NCBI GenBank assembly: GCA_963792895.1
Contig: CAWBYA010000006.1
Location: 62,001 to 126,000 of the forward strand
Source: UBA6912 sp963792895
GTDB taxonomy: Bacteria; Actinomycetota; Acidimicrobiia; Spongiisociales; UBA5794
Direction: 5' to 3'
DNA: 64,000 nt
The position numbers and the translations under genes are program-made. The stretch's first letter is position 1. Each line of letters starts with the position of its first letter. The notes under the pieces were generated by a model. That model made no database searches and had not been told where the DNA came from. It was given only the letters and a program-made list of their open reading frames with translations. Below are positions 51,084 through 60,759 of this stretch, piece after piece.

Positions 51084-51863
51084 ATGAAGAACTCCCTGCG
51101 CGCCACAGCGCTCCTTGCCACCGTGGTGCTCTTTGCCGCCGCGTGCGGAGGTGGCGAAACGACGACCCCGGCCGCTGCCGAATCAGCAGCGGGTACCGCA
51201 CCTGCCGCCACGGATACGACCATGGCAGTCGACATGTCGCATGAACATGCGCACATGCCAGCCGTCGAGGCTCCAGGAGACATGACCGTCGGCCTTCGCG
51301 TCGAACAGGACGCAAAGGCGGGTTGGAACCTGTTCTTCGACACGACCGGCTTCACCTGGGCTCCCGAGCACGCCAGCACGGCACACGTGCCGGGTGAGGG
51401 TCACGCCCACCTCTATGTCGATGGCACCAAGGTCGCCCGCATCTACGGCGACGCCTTTCATCTCGAATCGCTCGATCCGGGAAGCCACATGATCATGATC
51501 GAGCTCAACACGAACGAGCACAGCCCGTACGCCGTCGACGGATCGCCGGTTACCGACGTGGCAACAGTCGAGGTCCCGGGTGTGGCCGAGACCGCTGCTC
51601 CGGACGAAATCGTCGAGGTCAGCGTCGGCACGGACGGCACGGTCGACGGTCCGGAGCGTGCCGAGGTCGCCGTCGGTGAAACGGTGACGATTCGGGTCAC
51701 CGGCCACAACGCCGACCGGCTCCACGTCCACGGCTACGACGTCTACGCAACGCTGACGCACGACACGCCGGCGGAAGTCACGTTTGCGGCGGACACCGCC
51801 GGCATCTTCGAAGTCGAACTGGAGGACTCCTCCACAATCCTCTTCGAGCTGGTGGTGAGTTGA
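51084..51863 (+). CDS. Cupredoxin-like lipoprotein, His/Met-rich
   Basis: 259 residues. Lipobox AAAC, then a Thr/Ala stalk with MAVDMSHEHAHMPAVE, a first beta domain (about 65-165, with HVPGEGHAHLYVDG and GSHMIMIELNTNEHSPY), and a C-terminal cupredoxin-like domain (about 175-258, RVTGHNADRLHVHGYDV, EVTFAADTAGIFEVEL). The His/Met patches point to copper; full blue-copper ligands (Cys) are absent. AGGAGG lies seven bases before the ATG. Confidence 0.8.
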   Translation: MKNSLRATALLATVVLFAAACGGGETTTPAAAESAAGTAPAATDTTMAVDMSHEHAHMPAVEAPGDMTVGLRVEQDAKAGWNLFFDTTGFTWAPEHASTAHVPGEGHAHLYVDGTKVARIYGDAFHLESLDPGSHMIMIELNTNEHSPYAVDGSPVTDVATVEVPGVAETAAPDEIVEVSVGTDGTVDGPERAEVAVGETVTIRVTGHNADRLHVHGYDVYATLTHDTPAEVTFAADTAGIFEVELEDSSTILFELVVS

Positions 51864-52025
51864 CCGCAGCGCACAGGCTTCCCTCGACATGTGTGCGTGG
51901 CGTCACGCGAGCAGCATCCGCGCCGTGCGGATGATTGCCCGTGCCCTCCGAACCGGCCACGGGTTGTCCTGGAGTGCTTCGTATTGGTCAGAGAGCTCGA
52001 CCCACGGCGGAGCGCATCCGTTGAC

Positions 52026-53072
52026 CTAGCCCCTCAGCACGTCGACGGCTGCCTCGGCGAGGAGCGGGGCGAGCGGCTCGAAACGAGCGAAACGGCGGTC
52101 GGACGTCTGTCCCGCCTCGAACCGGGCATAGATCTGCTCGATGATCACGGCGATGCGATACAACGCAAGGCCCTCGTAGTAGCGAATGTCGTCGACATCG
52201 AGCCCCGTGTGGCCTGCGTAGATCGCAACCAGCTCCGGCTTCGAGAGATACGGTGCGAGAGTCACCGCCTGGTCCCCGAACACGGGGTATGTGGGACCGT
52301 CCGGGTCGGCCCAATAGGCGAGCAGGGTGCCGAGGTCGACGAGTGGGTCGCCTCGCGTCGCCATGTCCCAATCGAACACGGCGACGACGTCGCCTGACGC
52401 AGACACCATGGTGTTGTCGAGCTTGTAGTCGTTGTGCAGTATCGCAACGCCATGAGGCTGCGGGACGTCGCGATCGAGCAGTCGCATCGCCTCGTCCATA
52501 GCGGCAACCTCGCGGGTTGTCGCCCGCTCCCAGCGCCGCGCCCACCCGTCGATCTGACGGCGAACGAATCCATCGGGTCGGCCCAGATCATCGAGGCCGA
52601 CCGCTGCCGGGTCGACCATGTGCAGCTCGGCGAGTGTGATGACGAGCTCTCGAGCCAGGTGGCGCCGCACCGCATCGTCGTCGCCGAACCCTGGGGGCCA
52701 GGCGGCTCGGATCACCCATCCCCGCCGCCGCTCCATCACGAAGAACGGCTTGCCGAGAATCTCGGAATCAGGGCAGTAGGCGTAGGCACGCGGAGCCTTC
52801 GGATACGCTCGCCACAGCCGGGACAGCACCCGATACTCGCGCTCCATGTCGTGGCTGCCGGGAGCCACCTCTCCGAGGGGAGCTCTGCGCACAACGAGCT
52901 CCACGTCTCCTGCGACGGCCCGGTACGTCAGGTTGGCGGCGCCGCCGGGAAACTGATCGAAAACGATGTCCTCATCGCCGACGACGTCGGGGAGATGCTC
53001 TCGTATATAGGCGGCGAGACGAGCCTCGTCGAAGGCCTCCTCGGGCCGAATCGGAGCGGTGTCGTGCGCCAC
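52026..53072 (-). CDS. Phosphotransferase family protein (APH fold, acyl-CoA dehydrogenase 10/11-like)
   Basis: 348 residues. Kinase-like features: VFDQFPGGAANLTYRA as the nucleotide loop, ELVVRRAP, catalytic loop ILHNDYKLDNTM and metal-binding VFDWDMATRGDPLVDLG. This matches the APH-type proteins found near fatty-acid degradation genes and homologous to the kinase half of ACAD10/11. The GTG at VAHDTAP was preferred to an upstream ATG that adds Cys/Arg-rich sequence. Substrate unknown, possibly a hydroxyacyl group. Confidence 0.88.
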   Translation of the reverse strand: MAHDTAPIRPEEAFDEARLAAYIREHLPDVVGDEDIVFDQFPGGAANLTYRAVAGDVELVVRRAPLGEVAPGSHDMEREYRVLSRLWRAYPKAPRAYAYCPDSEILGKPFFVMERRRGWVIRAAWPPGFGDDDAVRRHLARELVITLAELHMVDPAAVGLDDLGRPDGFVRRQIDGWARRWERATTREVAAMDEAMRLLDRDVPQPHGVAILHNDYKLDNTMVSASGDVVAVFDWDMATRGDPLVDLGTLLAYWADPDGPTYPVFGDQAVTLAPYLSKPELVAIYAGHTGLDVDDIRYYEGLALYRIAVIIEQIYARFEAGQTSDRRFARFEPLAPLLAEAAVDVLRG

Positions 53073-53082
53073 GCCCAGAACC

Positions 53083-53262
53083 CTACAGCGCACTCCATGA
53101 CCACCACACGAGCGCAATGACGCCGACCAGCGGCACGGCAGCCTCGGACACGACACGAGCTCGCGAACGGGTGTCGTTGCCGAGGTCGCGAGCGAAGATC
53201 AGCGCTGCCCCTCCCACCACCAAGATCGCCGCAAGCGCAAGGAGCGCGCTCGTCGCAGTCAC
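53083..53262 (-). CDS. Small two-span membrane protein
   Basis: 59 residues, GTG start overlapping the upstream stop (GTGA). Two hydrophobic segments (ALLALAAILVVGGAALIFA and VVSEAAVPLVGVIALVWWSW) joined by a charged loop. No family recognised. Coupled to the lipocalin-like gene. Confidence 0.65.
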   Translation of the reverse strand: MTATSALLALAAILVVGGAALIFARDLGNDTRSRARVVSEAAVPLVGVIALVWWSWSAL

Positions 53263-53705
53263 GCGACATCGACCTTGCGCCAGCGCAACCGGTTGACGAC
53301 AACGCGACCGTCGCTCGTCGTGTCGGGTGGGGACGACAGCTCGAGCTCGACGACTCCGCCGGCCGCCTCCACCCACCGGACCAGCCGGCGCTGGTCGCCA
53401 CCTATCCAGTCGGGAAACAGGCTGACCTCGACGTGATGGGTGACTCCTTCATCGTCGGCCTGGAAGGTACCGGCGTAGCTGAGGTAGCCGGCAGCCGTCT
53501 CGGCGCGTTGCGCCGGTGAGGCACCCGCAAGCGTCCGCGTCCCGAGCGCTGCTCGGTTGCGGCGCATGAGCGCCGCCCACATCCGCCCGTCTGCCGTGTA
53601 GGTGAGCAGACCGTCCGGGTCACCGCCGAAAGGGTGCAGCGGGGGACCATCACCCACGGTGACGGTCCACTCCACCAAGCGCCAGGTCCCGACGAGGTCG
53701 TACAC
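53259..53705 (-). CDS. Lipocalin-like domain protein
   Basis: 148 residues. LVGTWRLVEWTV at the start is the lipocalin-like GxW motif, then GDPDGLLTYTADGRMWAALMRRN and YAGTFQADDEGVTHHVEVSLFP, as in the PF13924 family of small-molecule-binding proteins. GTG start; the frame is open upstream, but the domain begins here. It lies in a run of minus-strand genes with the SRPBCC and DUF3253 genes. Confidence 0.78.
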   Translation of the reverse strand: MYDLVGTWRLVEWTVTVGDGPPLHPFGGDPDGLLTYTADGRMWAALMRRNRAALGTRTLAGASPAQRAETAAGYLSYAGTFQADDEGVTHHVEVSLFPDWIGGDQRRLVRWVEAAGGVVELELSSPPDTTSDGRVVVNRLRWRKVDVA

Positions 53706-53734
53706 CCTCAGACGGTACCGCACGCCGGGGCGGA

Positions 53735-54118
53735 CTAACCCCCTGAGCCCACGATGGCCCGCAGCCGCTCGAGCGCGGCCCTCACCACCACGACGTATGG
53801 GGCGGCGAGGAGGGGAACGGTGAACGTGACACGGCACGACCCGGGGGCGAGCGGCGCAACCTCGTGGCCGGTCGCAGCCACCCCCGCAACCTTCCAGTCC
53901 CACGATCGTCCCTCTTCGCAACGGGTGATCTCGAACGGCAACCACAGCCCGGCAACCGTGAGGACGCGGCCCCTGATACCGGCCGCGATCCGAGGCGGGT
54001 CGCACTCGACCCGGCGAATCGATGGCCCCCACTCGGGCCAACGGCGCGTGTCGACCAGTATCTCCCATACTTCTGCGGCCGGTGCGGCGATCTCACCGGT
54101 GACGCGGATGCGCTTCAT
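53735..54118 (-). CDS. SRPBCC (polyketide cyclase/START-like) protein
   Basis: 127 residues: IRVTGEIAAPAAEVWEILVDTRRWPEWGPSIRRVE is a textbook SRPBCC opening (split here by its loop), followed by beta strands and a C-terminal helix RAALERLRAIV. These proteins bind hydrophobic ligands. Its ATG overlaps the stop of the DUF3253 gene (ATGA). Confidence 0.86.
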   Translation of the reverse strand: MKRIRVTGEIAAPAAEVWEILVDTRRWPEWGPSIRRVECDPPRIAAGIRGRVLTVAGLWLPFEITRCEEGRSWDWKVAGVAATGHEVAPLAPGSCRVTFTVPLLAAPYVVVVRAALERLRAIVGSGG

Positions 54119-54520
54119 CGGCCCCGCCGGGTGCGTCGGATGCGGATCGGGCCGCGTGCCGTAGACGGGTCGACCACCCTGCCCTGCTGGATGATCTCGA
54201 CGCTCCCGGCGGCTACGAGACGTCGAGCCGCTCGCCGGCTGCGCTCCATCAGCGGGCGCCACTCCTCGCCACCGACCACCCGCGCCGCTTCGCTGGGACA
54301 GATCGAAGCGCCGCGGGCTCGCCGTTGGAGGAGAGCCAAGATCGCCTCTTCGAGTTGAACATCGAGGTCGCGCGGGGCGGGAGCGGCGGCACGACGCCGA
54401 GCAATAGCGCACGTCGCCCCATGACTCCACCCAACTGCGGCGCCAGGCGAACCTGCGGCCACACGTCGCACATGTCTTGTGCTCCGTCGGCCGGCCTGCG
54501 GGCCGGGTCAATGAAGTCAT
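54115..54520 (-). CDS. DUF2256-DUF3253 protein, apparent +1 frameshift
   Basis: About 134 residues when bridged. The N-terminal part has the DUF2256 zinc-finger pattern CATCGRRFAWRRSW then VRYCSASCRR; the C-terminal part has DUF3253 (LEEAILALLQRRARGASICP, EEWRPLMERSRRAARRLVAAG). The two domains are normally one protein, but here they lie in different frames. The switch can be placed at GCG CGA, the CGA at 54368-54370, with sense resuming GAC CTC GAT. AGGAAAGG precedes the ATG. It is either a mutation, recoding or an assembly indel. Confidence 0.72.
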
Positions 54521-54670
54521 GGGCCTTTCCTCGTCTTCCCCCATGGTTCGAGCCGGACGGCGTCCATGGATGATCCGTGCCCGGCGTGCCCGGCCGAGCA
54601 AGGAACTTCGGCACGAGAGCAGATCGCACTCATCACCTATCCTCTTCGAGAGGAGCATGAGGGAGGGCCG

Positions 54671-55171
54671 GTGGATATCGACGTCCGCAACGACTACCCC
54701 GCATCGGTGGCCGCTGTGCTCGCCCGCTTCGCCGATCCGGCATTCATCACCAGCCGTGCGGCGGCGCTCGACCACACCAAGCTCACGATCCTCGAATGTG
54801 GGCGGGCAGGCAGCGGGTACCGCATCCACTACCGCAGAGAAGTCCCGGTCACGGTCCCGGCATTCGCCGCCAAGGTGCTCACCCCGCGCACGACGGTCGA
54901 GCAAGACGACACATGGACCGACCACGACGATGTGACCGGCGCGTGGCAAGGGACGTGGCGGGTCACGGCGAAGGGGCTGCCGGTGGACATGCACGGCGAC
55001 ATCTCACTCAGCCCGAGCGGGGACGGATGCCTGCACCACATCACCGGGTCGCTTCGCGTCGCGATACCGCTGATCGGTCGCAGGCTTCACGGATTCCTGC
55101 TCGCCGACACGTTGCGCACGATCACCGCCGAGCACGAGTTCGGTGTCGCAGTGCTCGAGGGTGGGACGTGA
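54671..55171 (+). CDS. DUF2505 domain protein
   Basis: 166 residues from a GTG preceded by GGAGGG. DVRNDYPASVAAVLARFADP, then YRIHYRREVPVTVPAFA, VTAKGLPVDMHGDISL and IPLIGRRLHGFLLADTLRTI match DUF2505, a START-like lipid-binding fold found beside lipid genes in actinobacteria. The stop overlaps the start of the acyltransferase gene (GTGA). Confidence 0.82.
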   Translation: MDIDVRNDYPASVAAVLARFADPAFITSRAAALDHTKLTILECGRAGSGYRIHYRREVPVTVPAFAAKVLTPRTTVEQDDTWTDHDDVTGAWQGTWRVTAKGLPVDMHGDISLSPSGDGCLHHITGSLRVAIPLIGRRLHGFLLADTLRTITAEHEFGVAVLEGGT

Positions 55172-56653
55172 GGACGACGAGCGAACCGTTCTCTGCGGTC
55201 GACACAGCGTGGCTCCGGATGGAGGCGCCCACCAATCTGATGGTGATCGCAGGGTTCTTCGTGCTCAACGGCCCGCTCGGCCGCGATGCGCTGACATCGG
55301 TGCTCGAGGAACGCCTCCTCTCGTTCCCTCGTTTTCGCCAGCGGGTTGTCGAACCGGGTCTGTTCAGGTCACCCCGCTGGGAGCTCGACCCAGACTTCTC
55401 GATCGCCCGGCACATCGACGAAGTGAGGCTTCCCGGCACCGGGAGCGAGCGGGCGTTTCGCGAGCTCGTCGACCGTCTCGTAGCTACGCCACTCGATATC
55501 AGCCGGCCGCTGTGGCACGCCACGCTCATCCACAATTACCGGGGCAGGTCGGCCATGTTCTTCCGACTGCATCACGCAATTGCCGACGGCATCGCCCTCT
55601 TGCGTGTGCTGCTGTCGGTGTGCGACGCGGGCGGGGCCGACGCCGATTCGTCACAGCCGGACCCCCATCCGGGCAGCTTCCTCCACCCCGCTGCACGCGC
55701 AGTAGCCGGTGCCGGCCGATTCGCCGCAGCTTCCCTCAAGGAGGGCTTCGACCTCCTCCGCAATCCGGTGCGGGCGATGGAGCTGGCCGAGACCGGCACG
55801 TCATATGCCACGGCGCTGGCCCGGTTGACGCTCCTGTCGCCGGACACCAGGACTCCGCTGCGCGGCGAGCTCGGTGTCACCAAGCGGGCGGCGTGGAGCG
55901 AGCCGATCCCGCTCGACGAGGTGAAGCGCATCGCACGCAAGGGAGGCGGGACCGTCAACGACGTGTTGGTGGCAAACGTCAGCGGGGCGCTCGGCCGCTA
56001 CCTGCGCAGCCGCGGCGAGGCGACACGACGGTATCGAGGTACGAGCGATGGTGCCGGTCAACATCCGTCCGCTCGACGAGGCCCCCGAGCTCGGCAACCG
56101 GTTTGGGCTCGTGCTCCCTGCGCTGCCGATCGGCATCGACGACCACGCAATGCGGCTCGCCGCCGTCAAAGACGAGATGGACGTCCTCAAGCGCACCCCA
56201 GAGGCGGCCGTCTCGTTTGCGATCCTCCAGACCATCGGGGCAACGGTTGCGGAGGTGCAGCGGCTCATCGTGAGCTTCTTCGGTGCCAAGGCATCGGCCG
56301 TGCTGACAAATGTCCCCGGCCCGCAGCAGCCGCTCACCATCGCCGGCCAAGGCATCAGGCAGATGATGTTCTGGGTGCCGCAGTCGGGACGGCTGGGGAT
56401 GGGCATCTCCATCTTGAGCTACGCGGGAGACGTCGTCATCGGCATCGTCACCGACGAAGGCCTCGTACCCGACCCGCAAGCGATCATCACCGAGCTGCAC
56501 GCCATCCACCTGGAGACCGCACGCAGCGCCGGAGTTCGTCCCCGGCCGATCCGAGCGCTGCGGCCGCGCTGCGTTGCATCGACCCGGACGGGCAACAGGT
56601 GTCGCAACCCTTCTGCCGTCGGCGCGACGACGTGTCGGGTGCACACCGGCTGA
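55168..56653 (+). CDS. Wax ester synthase/diacylglycerol acyltransferase (WS/DGAT), apparent +1 frameshift
   Basis: About 494 residues when bridged; makes wax esters or triacylglycerol from acyl-CoA. The active-site motif is RLHHAIADGIAL. The opening SAVDTAWLRMEAPTNLMVIAG, the middle GGGTVNDVLVANVSGALGRYL and the late MVPVNIRPLDEAPELGNRFG, VLTNVPGPQQPL are standard. The frame changes after RGEAT; sense resumes DGIEVRAMVPVN in the +1 frame, placed at the CGA codon 56026-56028. The extreme C-terminus carries CVASTRTGNRC...C..H, a Cys/His motif unusual for this family. GTG start coupled to the DUF2505 gene. Confidence 0.83.
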
Positions 56654-56687
56654 CCCGTCGACACTCCTCGTGGTGCATCATGGGGCA

Positions 56688-57914
56688 ATGGCCGGCGATG
56701 ACGGTTCCGTGTTCGACTCCGAACTGCCTGCCGCCGGCGTGCTCCTCGGACCCGACGGGCACGATCTGTGCGGGGCCCTCGTCCACATGGCTGGCGCCGC
56801 CCTCACGTCGATCCGTACGGCGCAGGTGCGCTACATCCCTCACCGCTCCATCACCGTGCAATACACGGCCGGAGTGCGGTGGGAGGACGGGCGACGCACC
56901 AGGGAGACGCTCGTGGCCACTGCAGGCGGGACGCTGCCCGAGGGCGTACCGGTCATGGCCGTCGACGGCCTCGAGGTCGCGCTCTGGCGATTCCCCTTGG
57001 ATCCCCACCTTCCCGGTCTTGCTTCTGCGGTCGATCGAGATCGTGTCGGCGAGCTGCTCGCCTCGCTCGGCGCCGAGCCCGGCCAGACGCAGCTACGGAC
57101 GAGGGCGTACCGCGCCGGCCGGCGCGCCGTCGTCGAGGTCACGGGCCGCCGGCACCGCATCTACCTCAAGATCGTCCGGCCCGACCGAGTCGCCGGGCTC
57201 CAGCAGCGCCATGTGAGCTTGGCCGAGCACGTACGCGTGCCGCGCAGCCTCGGCTGGTCCGAGGCGATGGGCATCATCGCGCTCGAGGCCATCCCTGGTC
57301 GGCCGCTTCGCAAGGCACTCGAGGCCAGGAGCAGACGCGTGCCCGGTGCTGCCGCGCTCGTGTCGCTCCTCGACCGGTTTCCCGCATCGGACACCGCGGC
57401 CACCAGCCTTGGAGGCCCGTGTGCCCACGCCGCCACCCACGGCGCGCTGCTGGCGGCGGTCGCTCCCGAGCTGGCCGGGCGCGTCGGTGCCGTCGTCGAT
57501 GCCGTCTCGGAGCTCGAACCCGACGAAGCTGTGCCCGTCCACGGCGACTTCCACTCCGGTCAGATACTGATCGACGGTTCCTCGATCAGCGGACTGGTGG
57601 ACGTCGACACCGCCGGTTCGGGCAACAGAGCGGACGACCTCGCCGTGATGCTCGCCCACTTGTCGACGCTGAGCCTCGCCTCGCCGGCCCGCTCCGTCAT
57701 CGACGGCTACGGGCAGGCGCTGATCGAGGTGTTCGACGCCATGACGGATCCAGTTCGGCTCCGATTGAGAGTGGCGGCCGCAGTCGTCGGCCTCGCCACC
57801 GGTCCCTTTCGGGTCCAGGAATCACGATGGCGGAGAGAAACAGAGCGCAGGGTTGCGTTGGCCGAACGCTGGATCGCTTCGAGCGGCTCTCCGCACGGCT
57901 TGAGCCTCGCTTAG
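56688..57914 (+). CDS. APH-fold kinase, maltokinase-like
   Basis: 408 residues. Catalytic loop VHGDFHSGQILI and metal motif GLVDVDTAGSGNRADDLAVML belong to the aminoglycoside-phosphotransferase fold. The N-terminal about 110 residues (VRYIPHRSITVQYTAGVRW) form the lid domain seen in maltokinase and related enzymes. The nucleotide Lys is in RIYLKIVRP. Substrate unknown. It begins 35 bases after the WS/DGAT gene and probably shares its transcript. Confidence 0.82.
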   Translation: MAGDDGSVFDSELPAAGVLLGPDGHDLCGALVHMAGAALTSIRTAQVRYIPHRSITVQYTAGVRWEDGRRTRETLVATAGGTLPEGVPVMAVDGLEVALWRFPLDPHLPGLASAVDRDRVGELLASLGAEPGQTQLRTRAYRAGRRAVVEVTGRRHRIYLKIVRPDRVAGLQQRHVSLAEHVRVPRSLGWSEAMGIIALEAIPGRPLRKALEARSRRVPGAAALVSLLDRFPASDTAATSLGGPCAHAATHGALLAAVAPELAGRVGAVVDAVSELEPDEAVPVHGDFHSGQILIDGSSISGLVDVDTAGSGNRADDLAVMLAHLSTLSLASPARSVIDGYGQALIEVFDAMTDPVRLRLRVAAAVVGLATGPFRVQESRWRRETERRVALAERWIASSGSPHGLSLA

Positions 57915-57977
57915 CGCACCGTTAACCCAGTTCGGGCCATCGTATCGACACACGCAGCCGGGGGAAGGACAAACAAC

Positions 57978-58568
57978 GTGCCGCTTCCGAGGAACTGGAA
58001 GATCGTCGGGGGAACTGTCTCAGTGGCCGTGGCCCTCGGCGCCGGCATCGCAGCCGCAGAAACCACCGATCCGCCGCAAGCGATCTCGCTCGACGATCGA
58101 GTAGCCGTGACCGAGATCACGGCTGCACCCGACACTACGCTCGCACCCGTGACGACAACCACGGAGGCTCCGGGCGCCGACACCCTCGCATCGCCATTCG
58201 ACAGCCCCGACGAACCCGAGGTCATCGATACGGACGGCGACGGTCTGGGAGACGCAGCGGAAGCCGAGCTTGGCACGGACCCGTTCAACGCAGACACGGA
58301 CGGCGATGGATTCTCCGACGGCGACGAGGTGAAGCTCTACGGCACCGACCCTCTCGACGCTGCATCGATTCCCGATGCGCTCGTCGACCCAACGGACAGC
58401 CCGGACTCTCCTGACGACGATGACTCCCCGCCGACGCCGGACAGCCCCGATACGCCCGATTCCCCCGAGAGCGTCGACAGCCCTGACTCCCCGCCGACGC
58501 CGGACAGCCCCGATACGCCCGATTCCCCGGAGAGCGTCGACAGCCCTGACAGCTCAGACACTCCCTGA
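57978..58568 (+). CDS. Secreted protein with calcium-type repeats and a DSPDTP-rich tail
   Basis: 196 residues, GTG start. Signal-like N-terminus (VGGTVSVAVALGAGIAAAE), a Thr-rich stretch, then two thrombospondin-3-like calcium loops, DTDGDGLGDAAEAELGTDPF and DTDGDGFSDGDEVKLYGTDP. The last about 60 residues are nearly all Asp, Ser, Pro and Thr and include a 21-residue unit repeated twice. No cell-wall anchor motif follows, so it is probably released or held by calcium-dependent contacts. Confidence 0.82.
   Translation: MPLPRNWKIVGGTVSVAVALGAGIAAAETTDPPQAISLDDRVAVTEITAAPDTTLAPVTTTTEAPGADTLASPFDSPDEPEVIDTDGDGLGDAAEAELGTDPFNADTDGDGFSDGDEVKLYGTDPLDAASIPDALVDPTDSPDSPDDDDSPPTPDSPDTPDSPESVDSPDSPPTPDSPDTPDSPESVDSPDSSDTP
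58422..58547 (+). repeat. 63-bp tandem repeat inside the secreted protein
   Basis: Two copies of a 63-base unit starting gactccccgccgacgcc, differing at only a few bases, encode DSPPTPDSPDTPDSPESV and the following DSP. High similarity at the DNA level suggests recent slippage. Confidence 0.85.
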
Positions 58569-58679
58569 GCGGGGGGATTGCGAACGTGGGGCGGGCGCCG
58601 TCGTCCGCCCCACCGCTCTCGTCCAGAGCGGCTACCCGGCGTCAGGAGCCTCCCCCGTTTGGCGCCGACCGCCCACGTT

Positions 58680-59693
58680 TCAGCCGATCCGCACCCCAGC
58701 ACGCGTGCGTGCCGCCGCCTCGACCGCTCTGGCGACCCCGAGGGCTGCAGTGCTGGCTGACGTTCCGGGGTAGTCGACCGCTGCGCCCCGCACCGAAGCT
58801 GCGAAGGCTTGCGCCTGGGCGGTGACGCCGGCCGCCGTCGCGTCATCGACCTCGGAGCCTTCCACGACCCGCACCCCGTTGGCGTCGGCAAGCCTCGTTC
58901 GGCCGGTGGGGAGGATGTCGACGAACACGGCGCCGTCCGAGCCGAGGACTTCCGTCCGCACGTCGTCGCCGTATCGAGCGTTGCGGCTCAGGTCCACCGT
59001 CGCCATGGCACCCCCCGTCAGTTCGAGCACGGCGAGCAGGTTGTCGACATCGCCGGCCTCGCCGACCGCCTCGTCGACGACGGGGAGGTGATGCCCGCGC
59101 ACCGCCTCGACCTCGAGCCCGGTGAGCCAGGGGACGAGATCGAACTCGTGGACGCCGCAATCGACGGCGAGGCCACCGCTGACGGCGGGATCGCAGAACT
59201 GGGGAGGCGGCGGATGTGCATCCCATTGCGCCAGCCGCACCAGCAGGGGTCGGCCGATGGCGCCTCGCCGTACCAGGTCCCGAGCCACGCTCCACGGCGG
59301 CGAGAACCGACGCCAGAAGCCGACCTGGAGAATGCAGCCGGCATCGGCGGCGAGCACGCCAAGTGCCTCTCCTTCGGCGGGATCGAGCGCCAGGGGCTTC
59401 TCGCACAGGACATGCAAGCCGGCGCCGAGCGCCATCCGGACGAGTGCTGGGTGGCTCGGGGTCGAGGTGGCGATCAGCCATGCCTCGGCACCGGGCACGG
59501 ACAGAAGCTCATCGGCAGACGACACGGTGACGACGTCACCGAGGTCGGTGCGGGCCGCCGCAAGCGCCGCGGGAGCCCCGTCCGCCACCGCAACGATCTC
59601 GACCTCGGGAACCTCGGCGAGCGTCCGTCCATGAAAGCCTCCCATCCGGCCGTAGCCGACGAGCGCAATCCGAACCGGCTCTTCGTGAGTCAT
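58680..59693 (-). CDS. Gfo/Idh/MocA-family oxidoreductase
   Basis: 337 residues. Rossmann loop ALVGYGRMGGFHGRTL, then IATSTPSHPALVRMAL and the signature LHVLCEKPLALDPAEGEAL; VDCGVHEFDLVPWLTG carries the active-site Asp and His. It resembles inositol 2-dehydrogenases, but the substrate could be any polyol or sugar acid. It stands alone, divergent from nothing close by on the right except a 160-base gap. Confidence 0.92.
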   Translation of the reverse strand: MTHEEPVRIALVGYGRMGGFHGRTLAEVPEVEIVAVADGAPAALAAARTDLGDVVTVSSADELLSVPGAEAWLIATSTPSHPALVRMALGAGLHVLCEKPLALDPAEGEALGVLAADAGCILQVGFWRRFSPPWSVARDLVRRGAIGRPLLVRLAQWDAHPPPPQFCDPAVSGGLAVDCGVHEFDLVPWLTGLEVEAVRGHHLPVVDEAVGEAGDVDNLLAVLELTGGAMATVDLSRNARYGDDVRTEVLGSDGAVFVDILPTGRTRLADANGVRVVEGSEVDDATAAGVTAQAQAFAASVRGAAVDYPGTSASTAALGVARAVEAAARTRAGVRIG

Positions 59694-59853
59694 CGCCGGC
59701 GAATCTAATCGCCGCGCTCGGTGCCGCCGGCTGCAGCGAGACGCGAACCCTCGCCGAGACCGAATGGCGGGGGCTGGCAGAGCCGGTCTCCACGGCGGCG
59801 TAGGGTGGTGCGGCGAGTCCCGCTGACTCTCCGCTACGTCGCGTGGACTCAGA

Positions 59854-60755
<902 letters not shown>

Positions 60756-60759
<4 letters not shown>

